Origin: Panax quinquefolius
Lineage: Eukaryota; Streptophyta; Magnoliopsida; Apiales; Araliaceae
NCBI GenBank assembly: GCA_020205615.1
Contig: CM035162.1
Span: 38,864,464 to 38,928,463, forward strand
Direction of reading: 5' to 3'
Length of the DNA stretch: 64,000 nt
This document shows positions 1-10,944 of the stretch, piece by piece. The notes under the pieces were generated by a model. That model had not been told where the DNA came from and searched no databases. It was given only the letters and a program-made list of their open reading frames with translations. Made by a program: the position numbers and the translations under genes. Within the stretch, counting starts at the first letter, position 1. The number at the start of each line of letters is the position of its first letter.

Positions 1-1074
1 GAGTTACTATTCACGATTCTTATTTCACGAGTACTATTAAATAAAACGTGAAGATGTTTTTTGTGGAATTTCTATCTTTTGGTGTCGAGATTTACTATTC
101 ACGTATCACGGCTTATTCACGTATCTGACACTTTATTCACGAATCTGCACTATTCATCGAAAAATGAAAAATTTTCTTTTAGTCCCAAAATATTTATTAC
201 GGATACTAGCTTTGATTGTATCCATGTTTTGATCATTCTTGAATTTTACACCACTATGATTATTTTTGAGGTATATTTTGAACATGGATAAAACAAAGTA
301 CGAATCCTTAATCCTTAATCCTTGTCATTTTGTTTCCTTTGGATTCGTTTCTTTAAAAATATTTTCATCATCCTCGGTCTTAAATGATGATATTATGGAA
401 TATCTTTGGCTTGTAGTGCAAAGATGAATGATTTTGAAGAATATCTTTGGCACATAGTAGTGCAAAGATGAGCAGTGTTTAGATGAACATGACCATGATG
501 AATATCTTTGGCTTTTATAGTGCAAAGATGAATATTTGATTCGGATGTATATTGATTGATGTTCTGAGGGGATAAAAGATGAGCGATGAACTTTTAAATT
601 CATACATGGAAGATAGTAGTTTGCATTCTCTACTTAACTCTTCTAATGAATTATTATTTCATTGCGAATATTGATTTAAAATTTGTTGTCTATTGTATTC
701 TATTAGATTTTTCCTGTTGAAGACTAACGATAATTTGTTGTATATTATCTTAGTCATAATATTCTTTCTTGAGCTAGTTGAGCTCACCCTTTTCCTTTTT
801 GTTCCATTTTTCTCGGGAGGGAGAATATAAGCGAAAATCTGAGTCGGGGTATGGAATGAAGGTTCTAGAGAGTTGTTTAGTAGTCCTCACCATTTTTGTA
901 AAATAATGTATCAATAAATGTGATGAGGATTTCTTTGAGTATAGATATTATCTAGAAGATAATATTTGTATTTAAACTCACAGTTTCTTGTTGTAATAAT
1001 AAAGTTGTAGTTGTTTACATACCATATATTGACAACTTCGGAATGGGTGATGTATATCTATTTTGGGGGCGTCA
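1..1074 (+). repeat. 5' LTR of A1, 3' part only
   Basis: This stretch is collinear with about 7437-8567, the end of the A1 3' LTR, and differs mostly by small indels. It contains TACTATTCAC-type short repeats at the start, the AATATCTTTGGC subrepeats, an AATAAA (998-1003), and the terminal GGGGGCGTCA just before the primer site. The promoter part of this LTR lies outside the window. Confidence 0.85.
385..540 (+). repeat. LTR-A subrepeat array (AATATCTTTGGC unit)
   Basis: Three to four imperfect units each contain GAATATCTTTGGC followed by TAGTGCAAAGATGA, with variable spacing. The same array recurs in every family-A LTR in the window. The antisense strand stays open because the unit has no stop in any antisense frame; I do not regard that as coding. 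Confidence 0.75.
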
Positions 1075-1077
1075 CGG

Positions 1078-1089
1078 TTGGTATCGAGC
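1078..1089 (+). other. A1 primer binding site (tRNA-iMet)
   Basis: TTGGTATCGAGC lies four bases after the LTR end GGGGGCGTCA. It matches the complement of the initiator tRNA-Met 3' end (TGGTATCAGAGC) with one base missing. Minus-strand DNA synthesis would start here. Confidence 0.85.
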
Positions 1090-1226
1090 TTAGGGATATG
1101 ATCTCTGGCGGAGATCGGGAATAGAACTAGGAGGAGGCAGAATAAATCCTTAGCTAGTGTGTCCTACTAAGCTTATTTGTTAGTTGGTTAGATATATAGG
1201 GATATTATGTGATATATTGATTTCCT

Positions 1227-1259
1227 TAATTAACCCTTGTTTTATGGCGGTGTTTGAGA
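1227..1259 (+). promoter_or_regulatory. candidate branch site/splice acceptor before gag (A1)
   Basis: The block AATTAACCCTTGTTTT lies about 17-34 bases upstream of the gag ATG and is repeated at the same place in A2, B1, B2 and C. TTAAC resembles a branch site and the T-rich stretch a polypyrimidine tract. The expected CAG is blurred here (GGCGG). Splicing is inference. Confidence 0.35.
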
Positions 1260-2439
1260 ATGTCGTTTGAGAATATTAACAATGGAAATGAGGCCGAGTG
1301 GAGCCTTTTTATACTCACCAGCGAGGAGAAACGTGCAACATCTTGGCAATGTTCCTCTGTGAACAACACCAACGAAGCGAGATGATGAGCGAGGGATGTT
1401 TAGAAGCTTTTTGCGATTCATACAAAATCGAGACGAGGAGACTTCGTGTTCAAAATCTGAGGAGAAATGATTGCAATTCACGGGTTGTCACGACCCACGC
1501 GATTCGAAAGTTGGGACCACGAATTTAAGGAAAGCGGATCCGATCATGGCGGAAAAACATGGGTCAAACAAATTACCAAGATATTCGATGTCTTGGGATG
1601 CGGAGAAGAACGAAAGGTTCCATTCGCCACCTTTATGTTAAAATGGCGAAGGCGGAGACTCTTTGGTGGGAGTCGTGTGAGCGTACCCATCCGGCCGCAC
1701 TCGCATGTCTTGGGAGGCGTTTGAAACTATTTAATGACAAATACTTTCACGAAAGTGTTAAATCATATGAAGGAAGTGGAGTTTATTAGGCTGGAAGCGA
1801 AAACAACATGGCGGTGTCTCGATGCGAGGCAAAGTTTGCGAGTTATCGAGTTTGCACCTCATTTGGTGGAGAATGAGGAGCGTGTATGGCGGATGTTTCT
1901 TAGAGGTTTGAAACACGGCATACGTCGATATCTCATTTCTCATAAATTTTCTCTCTATTCCGGATGTTGTAAGCAGGGCTCAATTATTAGAGCGAGATAA
2001 CGAGTATGCAGTCAACGAGGACCACAACGAGGATCGTACCGGAGATAGCGATCAGCGAGAATAATGATAACCGGCGGAGAAAAGAAAGCAGACGGACAAA
2101 AATGGTAACCACTCTGGTGGTAATCATAGCCATGAAAATAGAAGAAGCGAGTCGGGAGGAGATTTTAAAAAGAGAGATTTAACAATGACCATGTGAAGGC
2201 GATAGTCTTGGCGACAAGCTGGTTCTAAGGAGGAGAAGCGACCACCGATCGTATCTTCTAAATCACGGAAAAGAGGACATATCGGTCAAAGCGCCCTGAC
2301 AGTTCAAGGTATGCTATAATTGTGGAAAAGGAAGGACATATCGCTCGAGATTATGCGATGGCGAAACCTAGTTCGGTGAGGGGACGGTGACTCGAAAAAC
2401 ATCCCGAGAAAATTCAAAGTCAGCGATTAGGGAAGGCGT
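1260..2439 (+). pseudogene. gag: gag of A1 (broken)
   Basis: Gag is the capsid/nucleocapsid polyprotein that packages element RNA in the cytoplasm. The start is placed at the ATG at 1260 because the N-terminal pattern M-S-x-E-N-I-N-N-G-N-E recurs in A2, and B1, B2 and C have a matching ATG. The first frame ends at a TGA at 1386-1388. A later open piece (1734-2000) carries the Retrotrans_gag-type core (HMKEVEFIRLE, then APHLVENEER and LKHGIRRYLISHK). A zinc knuckle follows at about 2310-2357 (CYNCGK, GHIARDY), where the last Cys is Tyr and a frameshift splits the motif. At least three frameshifts separate these parts. Recognition is strong; function is lost in this sequence. Confidence 0.8.
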
Positions 2440-2795
2440 TTGTTGTATTTGGTCATAATCGAGAACCCAAACGAGGTGATCACGGGTAAGCTATTTATAA
2501 ATTCTTGCGAAGTTTATACCTTACTTGATCTGGGGTGCTACCCATTCATTTATCTCTCTCCTGCATGTGCTCAGCGTTTAAACTTGACTCAGGAGAAATT
2601 AGACTTTGACCTATCTGTGGAAACTCAGTTAGGAAGAAACTTTCATCACATCCACTGTTTATAAATCTTGTTTGATTCAAGTTGGCACCATCACCTTACA
2701 TTTGACCTTATCTCTTTAAAGATACTTGCTTTTGATGTGATTTTAGGGATTGATTGGTTAACTACTCATCATGCCCAAAATTGATTGTTTTAAAT
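2440..2795 (+). pseudogene. pol: pol protease (retropepsin-like) of A1
   Basis: Aspartic protease that would cut the Gag-Pol polyprotein. An open piece at 2440-2664 reads ENPNEVITG, INSCEVYTLLDLG, then CAQRLNLTQEKLDFDLSVET, the usual chromoviral arrangement. The active-site segment GATHSFI is present at 2534-2554 but one frame away from the Asp before it, so a one-base indel cuts the DxGAT motif. The C-terminal flap partner GIDWLTTHH is recognisable at about 2743-2772. It lies directly between the gag zinc knuckle and RT. Inactive as written. Confidence 0.78.
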
Positions 2796-3009
2796 AAGGT
2801 TGTTAGTTTTCATATTCTAACCAACTTTGTTATGCAATTCAACTAACTAAACCATTAAAATCAATCACTTTCATATCTAATCATAAAGCTATTCGTTTAT
2901 TGAAAAGCGGATGTCAAGCTTTCTTAGCCCATGTTATGGATTTGAATAAAGACACGTCAAATTTGAATAATATTCCTGTTGTTATTGACTTTCTGGCGTA
3001 TTTCTGAAA

Positions 3010-3780
3010 GAACTTCCGATCTACCCCGAGCGTGAAGTTGAATTCTTTATTGATCTTGAACTGATACAAGCCCATTTCTAAAACCCCATATCGAATGGCT
3101 CTATTGAACTTGAGGAGTTAAAGGTCCAACTACGAGAATTGTTGGACATCGGTTTCATTAAATCTAGTACATCTCCTTGGGGTGCTCTGTTTTATTAAGT
3201 AAAGAAGAAAGGCGGGGTAGTATGCGACTTTGTATTGACTATCGGGGATTGAACCATGTCACCATCGAGAATAGGTATCCTCTACCTCGTATTGATGACT
3301 TGTTTGACCCGATTGCAAGGGGCAAATTCTTTTCAAAAATCGATCTTAGATTTACGGATATCATCGGTGAAGATTAGGCGAGGATATTCAAAGCGCGCCT
3401 TTAGAACTTCGATGCGGGCATTATGAATTCTTAGTCATGTCTTTCGGATGACTAATGCTCTATGACTTTCATGGATATGATGAGCCAGAGTATTCAAGGA
3501 ATATTTGGATCGGTTTGTTGTTGTTTTTATTGATGACATCCTCATATATTCAAAAAGTCGTGAAGATCATGAGCACCCGTTTAATTTTGGTACTCGAAAA
3601 CCCGTGAAAACAAACTATATGCCAAATTGAAGAAATCGAGTTACGGCTTGAGGAAGTAGCATTCCTTGGGCGCGTGGTGTCGAAACATGGAGTATCTGTT
3701 GATCCGTGAAGATTGAAGCAATCTGAAGTTAGAACAGCAAAAGTCGGTGGTGAAATCGTAGTTTTTGGCTTAAATTTGGT
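3010..3780 (+). pseudogene. pol: pol reverse transcriptase of A1
   Basis: RNA-directed DNA polymerase domain. Recognisable motifs are [13 protein letters not shown] before the palm, [14 protein letters not shown] and [14 protein letters not shown] within 3177-3377, GHYEFLVM at about 3418, and the catalytic FIDD box at 3526-3537 followed by ILIYSK. The C-terminal LYAKLKK and VSKHGVSVDP also remain. Several indels separate the motifs and the frame changes at least four times. The FIDD box itself is intact. Lineage by motif is Tekay/Del. Confidence 0.82.
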
Positions 3781-3829
3781 TATTATCGGAGATTAGTGGA
3801 AGGGTTTTCTCGAATCGCTACTCCATTAA

Positions 3830-4340
3830 CTTCATTAACTTTCGGAAGGATACAAAATTCGTTTGGAGCGAAGAATCGAGAAGAGTTTCCAAGAGCTTAA
3901 GAGGAGACTTATTTATTTTGTTCTAACAATACCATCTGGTTCGGATGGATTTGTTATCTCTGACGATGCTTGAGGCAAAGGTTAGGATGTGTTCTCATGC
4001 AGCGTGGGAAAGTCATAGCCTATGCCTCGCGACAACTTAAAGAGTATGAGAGGAATTATCCTACTCATGATCTAGAGTTAGCGTGATCGATCGTTTCAGC
4101 TAAAGATATGGAGCACTATTTATATGGGAGAAAGTGGAGATATATTCGGACCATAAAAAGCCTTAAATATTTCTTCACTCAAAAAGAACTCGACATGGCG
4201 GCGGACGTTGGCTCGAACTATTGAAGACTACGACCACACTATTGATACCATCTGGTAAAAGCGAGCGTGGTAGGTGGCGCGTTGAGTAGAAGATCATATC
4301 TTGAGGAATGAGTGCGATGATGTCAAGTATCGCGTAGAGC
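3830..4340 (+). pseudogene. pol: pol RNase H of A1
   Basis: RNase H degrades the RNA strand of the RNA:DNA hybrid. The segment [15 protein letters not shown] at about 3947-3982 corresponds to the first catalytic Asp region. It is followed by [20 protein letters not shown] and [13 protein letters not shown]. The TGA at 3971-3973, just after the active-site Asp-Ala, also occurs in B1 (26755-26757). The C-terminal part is eroded. Confidence 0.75.
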
Positions 4341-4359
4341 CCGACTTTAATAGAAAAAA

Positions 4360-5569
4360 GTTAAGGTTGCTCGAAACCAGACCCGGAGGCTGATCGTGTA
4401 ATGAAGAAGAAAGTACAAGAAGGAGCTATTAGGGCGAGAATTGATGAAGAAGGAATACTTGAGTCCACTCTAGACTTTGTGTTCTAACGACTCGATTTGA
4501 AGTACAAGATTATGATGGAGGCACACAATACACCATTTTACAATCCATCACGGAAGTACTAAAATGTATCGTGATCTTGACATACATTTTGGTGGAACAA
4601 TATGAAGAGAGAGATTGCAAAGTTTATCTCGATGTGTTTAACTTGTCAACGTGTAAAGGCGAGCATCTGGTACCTAAGGTCCGTTGCAACCACTTGAGAT
4701 TCGAAATGGAAGTGGGAACACATTACCATGGATTTAGTTCGGGTCTTCCTACGGTTTCTCAAGGCATCAATCTTATTTGGGTTATTGTTGATAGATTAAC
4801 CAAGTCTGCTCATTTCTTGCCGTCACGGAGACTTATTCATTGAGCGTCTTGCTAGTATATGCGTGAATGAGATTGTGAGGTTGCATGGCATGCACATATC
4901 CATAGTTTGGATCGTGACCCAAGATTCACTTCAAGATTTTGGGTTAGCTTGCAAAAAAAGCTATGGCACGCAGTTCTGATTGATTCGGCATACCATCCTC
5001 AAGCAGACGAACAATCGAAAGGACTATTCAAACTCTTGAAGATTTATTAAGACTACGTGTCCTAGACTTCAAGGGCGGTTGGGATAAGTATTTACCATTG
5101 GTGGAATTCTCTCTACAACAACGATTATCGAGCAAGTATAGGTGTGGCTCCATTTGAAGCATTATATGGGCGAAAATGTAAGCTCTCCGATATGTTGGGA
5201 TGAGGTGGGTGAAGCAACATTGTTGGGACCGAGTTAAATACGTATGACTACGGAAAAGATCCAAATGATTAAACAGCGTATACAAAAGCGGCACAAGATC
5301 GACAAAAGAGTTATGCGGATCTTCATCGAAAGGGCGTGGAATTTAGTGTGAGGGATCATGTATTGTTGCGAGTTGCTCCATGGAAGGGAGTTACAAGATT
5401 TGGGAAGAGAGGAAAGCTCGATCCACGATTTATTGGTCCATTTCAAATTCTTGACCGAGTAGGAAATGTAGCCTATAGACTCGCGTTACCTCAAAGTATG
5501 TCTCGTGTTCATAATGTGTTTCACATATCATACTTAAATAAATATGTGAAAGACCGAACCACGTTATAG
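4360..5569 (+). pseudogene. pol: pol integrase of A1
   Basis: Integrase joins element DNA to the chromosome. The zinc-binding N-terminus is seen near 4519-4660 (MEAHNTPF-like, then CLTC/QRVK in shifted frames). The core includes the first Asp near 4731, WVIVDRLTKSAHFLP at about 4777, the second Asp region near 4912 (DRDPRF in a shifted frame), and the glutamate region near 5010. The open piece at 5336-5569 carries the GPY/F module (RFIGPFQILDRVG, then VAYRLALP and HNVFHISYL). Frameshifts and stops divide the domain. Confidence 0.8.
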
Positions 5570-5800
5570 AGTTAGAACAGGACGAGATAGCGAAGACTTA
5601 ACGTGTGAGGAGGTACTGTTAAGATCTTGGATAGGAAGGAGCATGTCCTACTGCATGAAAGGTCATACCACAAGTTAAAGTTACGTGGAGGAATCATGCT
5701 TATAGAGGAAATGACACAGGAATTGGAAAGCGAAAATGAAAGCGAGGTATCCTCACCTTTTGAAAACACAGTGCGTCGTCGTCAATTTAGAGGGCGAAAT
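5570..5800 (+). pseudogene. pol: integrase-linked chromodomain of A1
   Basis: The C-terminal tail beyond the GPY/F module contains ILDRKEHVL, KVIPQVKV-like and MTQELESE-like pieces in shifting frames, the last part open at 5627-5851. This matches the group II chromodomain of Tekay chromoviruses, which is thought to steer integration to heterochromatin. The tail ends at the purine tract. Confidence 0.7.
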
Positions 5801-5805
5801 TTCAT

Positions 5806-5816
5806 AAGGAGGGAGG
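5806..5816 (+). other. A1 polypurine tract
   Basis: AAGGAGGGAGG ends one base before the 3' LTR start TGTAAGACCCC. It would prime plus-strand synthesis. The same tract stands before the 3' LTRs of A2, B2 and C. Confidence 0.85.
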
Positions 5817-7147
5817 TTGTAAGACCCCAACTTATTATTAATGAAATTTAATTTTCTCTCTTTATTATTTTGAAATAGTAAGGTTGATTTGATTAATGTG
5901 GATAGTTAGGGGTAAAATCATAAATATTTTAAAAATAAGCAGTGGTTATAAAATATTCATTGTTGTCGGAGAATATTAGTTTGGTGGTGGAATATTAAAT
6001 ACTTGTCGGGGAATATTAAATGCGACGGTAGCGACCCATGTGTGGGCCCATGCTTGAAGCGATTGGATGAAGAAAGCGACAAATATAAGTTGTTTAAAAA
6101 TAACAGGCGTAGTTATTCTGAGTTATCTTTGTTAAAATACTAAATTGGTTAAAACACGGTGCTTTGCGGTATTATTGCACGATTATTGATTCTTACGTGA
6201 AGGCCTTTACTCGATAATGGTTACGATAATTCTTTATTCGATATTTTATTGAGTTAATAATTCTTTGCGTTGATATTTTATATTCTTTGTTGTTTGATAA
6301 TTGTCATTACGATATTTTTTCATTATCGAAGCAATAATTCATATTATCTGAATAATATTATTAGATAACATTATTGGCAATGTCTAGAAAGTTACATCTA
6401 AGGAGAGGTTTGGTCACCTAATTGCGGCGCCCGAAGAGAAATTCTTATTGGAAAGCCCCTCTTTCTGGGAAGCTGCACAGGTTGTCGATATTGTGATTAC
6501 GTAATATTATTTGTGAATAATTAATTATTGATTCATATGATGAGAAAATATTGATTTTATGTGGATATAGATGGAGAAAATTTTTATTGTGACAATTGTT
6601 GAAAATTGAAATTTTATCTTTTTACGATAAAATAATTCATTTAAATATATTATTATATTTTAATAATATAATAATGGTGATATTTTTACAACGAATGTGG
6701 GATATATGAGTATCTGAGGAGGAAGAGTATTTTTGTTTGCAATAAATGTTTAAAACATATTAAACATGTCGGTGGACCCCATTTATTGGTGAAAACTTGA
6801 TTATAGCTTAAAAATCGCCCTTTTGTGGATTTGGTCAATTTCTGATTGGAATTTGGAAAAACTTTCTTACGCAAAGTTGTAGAAATTGAATTTCCTATAA
6901 AAACTCATGAGATTCAAATTTTTCTGATGAAAGGGCTATTTATTATGAATTATTGAAGTTAAAATTAAAATAATTGATTTTGGAGTTTAAAATATTTTTT
7001 TTAAGAAAAACGTTTTTTGTTGTAATTGGTGTGGCTCACATGTGTTATAAATGATCTGAAATCAGATTTCTAAGGTGGGCTTGAATATTTTTAAGAAATA
7101 TTATTATTTTATTAAATTTTACTAACTTTGGTGTTACTAGCGATTTC

Positions 7148-7156
7148 TATAAATAG
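7148..7156 (+). promoter_or_regulatory. LTR TATA box (A1 3' LTR)
   Basis: TATAAATAG is followed about 45-60 bases later by a pyrimidine-rich CTCTCTCTA stretch. The TATAAATA core is kept at the matching place in families A, B and C, so transcription probably starts 25-35 bases downstream. Confidence 0.7.
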
Positions 7157-7319
7157 GGTCTTGGGTTAGAATTGAAAATCACACGAAAACTGAAGTTTTC
7201 TCTCTCTATATTATCGGCGTATTCTTGTGAGTATTTTGAGTATACTTTGAGTATTGTTAGGCGGTGCAAGTTCCTTCATGAGCACTATACAGGTATTCAT
7301 TTAGAAATCTTGATCTTTC

Positions 7320-7328
7320 GAGGTAAGG
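7320..7328 (+). promoter_or_regulatory. candidate 5' splice site in LTR leader (A1)
   Basis: GAGGTAAGG, a near-perfect plant donor consensus, lies 173 bases after the TATA box. The same site occurs in A' (9210), A2 (10946 and 16744), B copies (AGGTAGG) and C copies (GGTAAGGG). Use as a donor is inference. Confidence 0.45.
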
Positions 7329-7429
7329 GATGTTATTTTCTTCTCAAATGATATTATTTCTTGATATCATTATCTTTGAAATATTGGTTGGAACTTTTTA
7401 TCAAATTTGGAACTTTTTCATGTAGGGGT

Positions 7430-7505
7430 TACTATTCATGAGTTCTTATTCACGAGTTCTTATTCTATTCATTCACGATTACTATTCACGATTCTTATTC
7501 ACGAA
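7430..7505 (+). repeat. TACTATTCAC short tandem repeats in LTR-A
   Basis: About five imperfect 14-16 bp units of the type (GAGT)TACTATTCACGAG, some altered to TTCTTATTCAC. The array lies about 110 bases after the donor-like site and recurs in every family-A LTR. Confidence 0.75.
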
Positions 7506-7869
7506 TACTATTAAATGAAGCGTGAAGATGTTTTTGTGGAATTTCTATCTTTTGGTGTCGGAGTTACTATTCACGTATCTCTGACACTATTCACGTATCT
7601 GACACTTTATTCACGAATCTGGCCTTATTCATCGAAAAATGAAAAATTTTCTTTTAGTCCCAAAATATTTATTACGGATACTAGCTTTGATTGTATCCAT
7701 GTTTTGATCATTCTTGAATTTTACACCACTATGATTATTTTTGAGGTATTTTTTGAACATGGATAAAACAAAGTCTGAATCCTTAATCCTTAATCCTTGT
7801 CATTTTGTTTCACTTTGGATTCGTTTCTTTAAAAATATTTTTCATCATCCTCGATCTTAAATGATGATA

Positions 7870-8035
7870 TTATGGAATATCTTTGGCTTTGTAGTGCAAA
7901 GATGAATGATTTCTGAGATGAATGATTTCTGAAGAATATCTTTGGCTGTGTAGTGCAAAAGATGAGCAGTGTTTAGATGAACATGACCAATTGATGAATA
8001 TCTTTGGCACATGGTGCAAAGATGAATATTTGATT
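7870..8035 (+). repeat. LTR-A subrepeat array in A1 3' LTR
   Basis: Three units of GAATATCTTTGGC...AGTGCAAAGATGA with variable inserts, matching the array at 385-540. Confidence 0.7.
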
Positions 8036-8567
8036 CGGATGTATATTGATTGATGTTACTGAGGATAAAAGATGAGCGATGAACTTTTAAATTCATACAT
8101 GGAAGATAGTAGTTTGCATTCTCTACTTAACTCTTCTAATGAATTATTATTTCCATTGCGAATATTGATTTAAAATTTGTTGTCTATTGTATTCTATTAG
8201 ATTTTTCCCTGTTGAAGACTAACGATAATTTGTTGTATATTATCTTAGTCATAATATTCTTTCTTGAGCTAGTTGAGCTCACCCTTTTCCTTTTTGTTCC
8301 ATTTTTTCTCGGGGCGAGAATATAGCGAGATGCAGTGAGGGGTATGGAATGAAGGTTCTAGAGAGTTGTTTAGTAGTCCTCACCATTTTGTAAAATAATG
8401 TATCAATAAATGTGATGAGGATTTATTTGAGTATAGATATTATCTAGAAGATAATATTTGTATTTAAACTCACAGATTTCTTGTTGTAATAATAAAGTTG
8501 TAGTTGTTTACATACCATGTATTGACAACTCGAGAATGGGTGATGTATATCTATTTTGGGGGCGTCA

Positions 8568-9419
8568 TGAAAAGTATAAGAGGAGAAAGAGTATTTTTGT
8601 TGCATTAAATGATTAACACATGTTTTGTGTCGGTTGGACCCAAATAATTAATCGAAATTTGATTATAGCCTTTAAAATCGTCCGTTTGTGGATTTCGGTC
8701 AATTTCTGTTTGGAATTTGGAAAACCTTTCTTCTGCAAAGTTGTAGATAATGAAATTTCCTATGGAAAGGACGTATGGTTTGAATTTTTCTAACAAAAGG
8801 GCTATTTATTATGAATTATTGAAGTTCCGAAGTTTTGAAATAATTGATTTTTGGAAGTTTTAATTATTTATTTTATGAAAAACGTTTTTCTTACTTTTCT
8901 AGAAGGTTAGCATGTGTGAATTGCTGAAATTCAGATTCTTGGGTGGTGGGCTTGAATATTTATTAAATAAAATTATTTTAATAAATTTTATACGCTTTAG
9001 TGTTCTAAGCAATTTTTAATAAATAGGGTGCTTAGGGTTAGAATTGAAAATCACACCGTAAACCGAAATCTTCTCTCTCTTTTTCTCTCTCGATATATTG
9101 AGTGTATTCTTGTGAGTATTTTGATACTTTGAGTGTTGCTTATCTGGTGAAAGTTCAAGACATAGCTTATATCTGTTTTAACTTTAGAAATCTTTAGATG
9201 TTTTTTGAGAGGTAAGGGATGTTATTTTCTTAAGTAAGTGATATTATTTCTTCAATATCATTATCTTGAAATATTGGTTGAAACTTTTATCAAATTTGGA
9301 ACTTTTTCATGTATAGGGTTACTATTTATTATTTTATTTAATTTACTATTCAGCGATTTATTATTGATTAATTCACGTGGATGATTTTTTTGGAATTTCT
9401 ATCTTTTGGGTAAAATTCT
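8568..9419 (+). repeat. LTR A', left part (host of A1 and A2)
   Basis: A diverged family-A LTR fragment, collinear with about 6705-7560 of the A1 3' LTR and in the same orientation. It has a TATA-like TAATAAATAG (9017-9026) and AGGTAAGG at 9210-9217. It stops at the A2 insertion point and resumes at 20842. Its left edge is the A1 3' LTR end, so both A1 and A2 seem to sit in the same older LTR. Confidence 0.75.
9415..9419 (+). repeat. target-site duplication of A2 (left, ATTCT)
   Basis: ATTCT immediately precedes the A2 5' LTR start TGTAAGACC and recurs at 20842-20846. Removing A2 and one copy restores a continuous LTR-A sequence (TTTTGGGTAAAATTCT joined to TTATTCACG). Confidence 0.75.
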
Positions 9420-10769
9420 TGTAAGACCCCCAAATTATTAATAAATGAAATTTATTTTCCTCTATTTATTATTTTGAAATAAGTAAGTGTTGATTTGATT
9501 AATGTGGATAGTTATTAAAATTTATAAAATATTCACCGAAATATTTTGAATAATGATGGTTATGGAATATTCGTTATTGTCGGGAATATTCGTTTATTAA
9601 TATTAAATGACAGGGAATATTAAATGCAATGACTCGATCTTTTGTGGGCCCCATAACGGAAAGCGATTGGATGAAGAAAAGCGACAAATATAAGTTGTTT
9701 ATAAATAACGGCGTAGTTATTCTGAGATTAATCTTGTTGGAATACCGGTGGTTAAAACACACTAATCTGGCGTTGTTGAGCGATAGCTGCGGTATTGCAC
9801 CAATTATTGATTCTTACGTGAAAGGCACTACTCAATAATGGTTCACGATAATTCTTGATTGATATTTTATTTTATTGATTTAATAATTGCTGCGTTGATA
9901 TTTTATATTCTTTGTTGTTTGATAATTGTCATTACGATTATTTTTTTATTATCGAAAGCAATAATTCATATTATCTGAATAATATTATTAGAAAACATTA
10001 TTGGCGATGTCTAGAAAGTTACATCTAAGGAGAGGTTTGGTCACTAATTGCTTGGCGATGAGGAGAAATCCTTATTGGAAAGCCCCCTGCTCTGAGGAGC
10101 TGCACAGTTGTCGATATTGTGATTACATAATATTATTTGTGAATAATTAATTATTGATTTATATGATGAGGAAAATATTGATTTTATGTGGATATAGATG
10201 GAGAAAATTTTAATGTGACAATTGTTGAAAATTAATATTTTATCTTTTTTTGATAAAATAATTCGTTTAAATATATTATTTTAATAATATATTAACGGTG
10301 ATATTTTACAATGAATGTGGATATATATGAGTATCTGAGGAGGAAGAGTATTTTTGTTGCAATAAATGTTTAAAACATGTTAAACATGTCGGTGGACCCC
10401 ATTTCTTGGTGAAATTTGATTATAGCTTTTGTAAAATTGTCCGTTTGTGGATTTGGTCAATTTACATTTTGAATTTGAAAAAACTTCTTACGCAAAGTTG
10501 TAGAAAATTGAATTTCCTATAAAAATTAAGTGAGATTCAATTTTTCGATAAAATGGCTATTTATTATGAATTATTGAAGTTACGAAGTTAAAATAATTGA
10601 TTTTTGGAAGTTTTATTTATTTTATTAATAAAAACGTTTTTTATATGTTGTGGGCATATTTAACATGTGCATGGTGGCTGAATTCAGATTCAAGATGTGG
10701 GCGTATGAATTTTGTTTATATATAATATTATTATATTAAATTTTACGCTTTGGTGTTACTAGCGATTTC

Positions 10770-10778
10770 TATAAATAG
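10770..10778 (+). promoter_or_regulatory. LTR TATA box (A2 5' LTR)
   Basis: TATAAATAG, the promoter of element A2, with the same context as in A1. As the 5' LTR copy it is the one positioned to drive gag-pol transcription. Confidence 0.7.
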
Positions 10779-10944
10779 GGTCTTTAGGGTTAGAATTGAA
10801 AATCACACGAAAACTGAAGTTTTCTCTCTCTATATTATCGGCGTATTCTTGTGAGTATTTTGAGTATACTTTGAGTATTGCTATCTGGTGCAAGTTCAAG
10901 TCATAGCTTTATATCCAGGTGTTTATTTAAAATCTTGTCTTTTC

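Larger units (their letters stand above)
1..8567 (+). mobile_element. Tekay-like Ty3/gypsy element A1 (5' end outside window)
   Basis: LTR retrotransposon of the chromovirus type. Visible in order are the last 1.07 kb of the 5' LTR, a tRNA-Met primer site, gag, protease, RT, RNase H, integrase, a chromodomain, a purine tract and a 2750-bp 3' LTR. The order PR-RT-RH-IN-chromodomain and the PBS place it in the Tekay/Del lineage by established family knowledge. All reading frames are broken. The 3' LTR end abuts LTR sequence at about position 890 of another family-A LTR (8568 onward), so A1 appears to have inserted into an older LTR whose left part lies outside the window. No target duplication can be checked because the left flank is missing. 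Confidence 0.85.
5818..8567 (+). repeat. 3' LTR of A1 (2750 bp, complete)
   Basis: The LTR starts with TGTAAGACCCC and ends with GGGGGCGTCA. In order it holds a cluster of GGAATATT motifs near the start (5965-6025), a TATA box (7148), a donor-like AGGTAAGG (7321), TACTATTCAC repeats (about 7430-7505), the AATATCTTTGGC subrepeats (about 7870-8035) and an AATAAA (8491-8496). It is the reference copy for family A. Confidence 0.9.

Noticed and set aside
325..603. Recurring antisense frame (MNLKVHRSS...) in family-A LTRs as a possible gene
   Set aside because: The LTR subrepeat has no stop in any antisense frame, so frames stay open despite indels that change the reading frame between copies. No domain is visible. 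Kept only as a low-interest finding.
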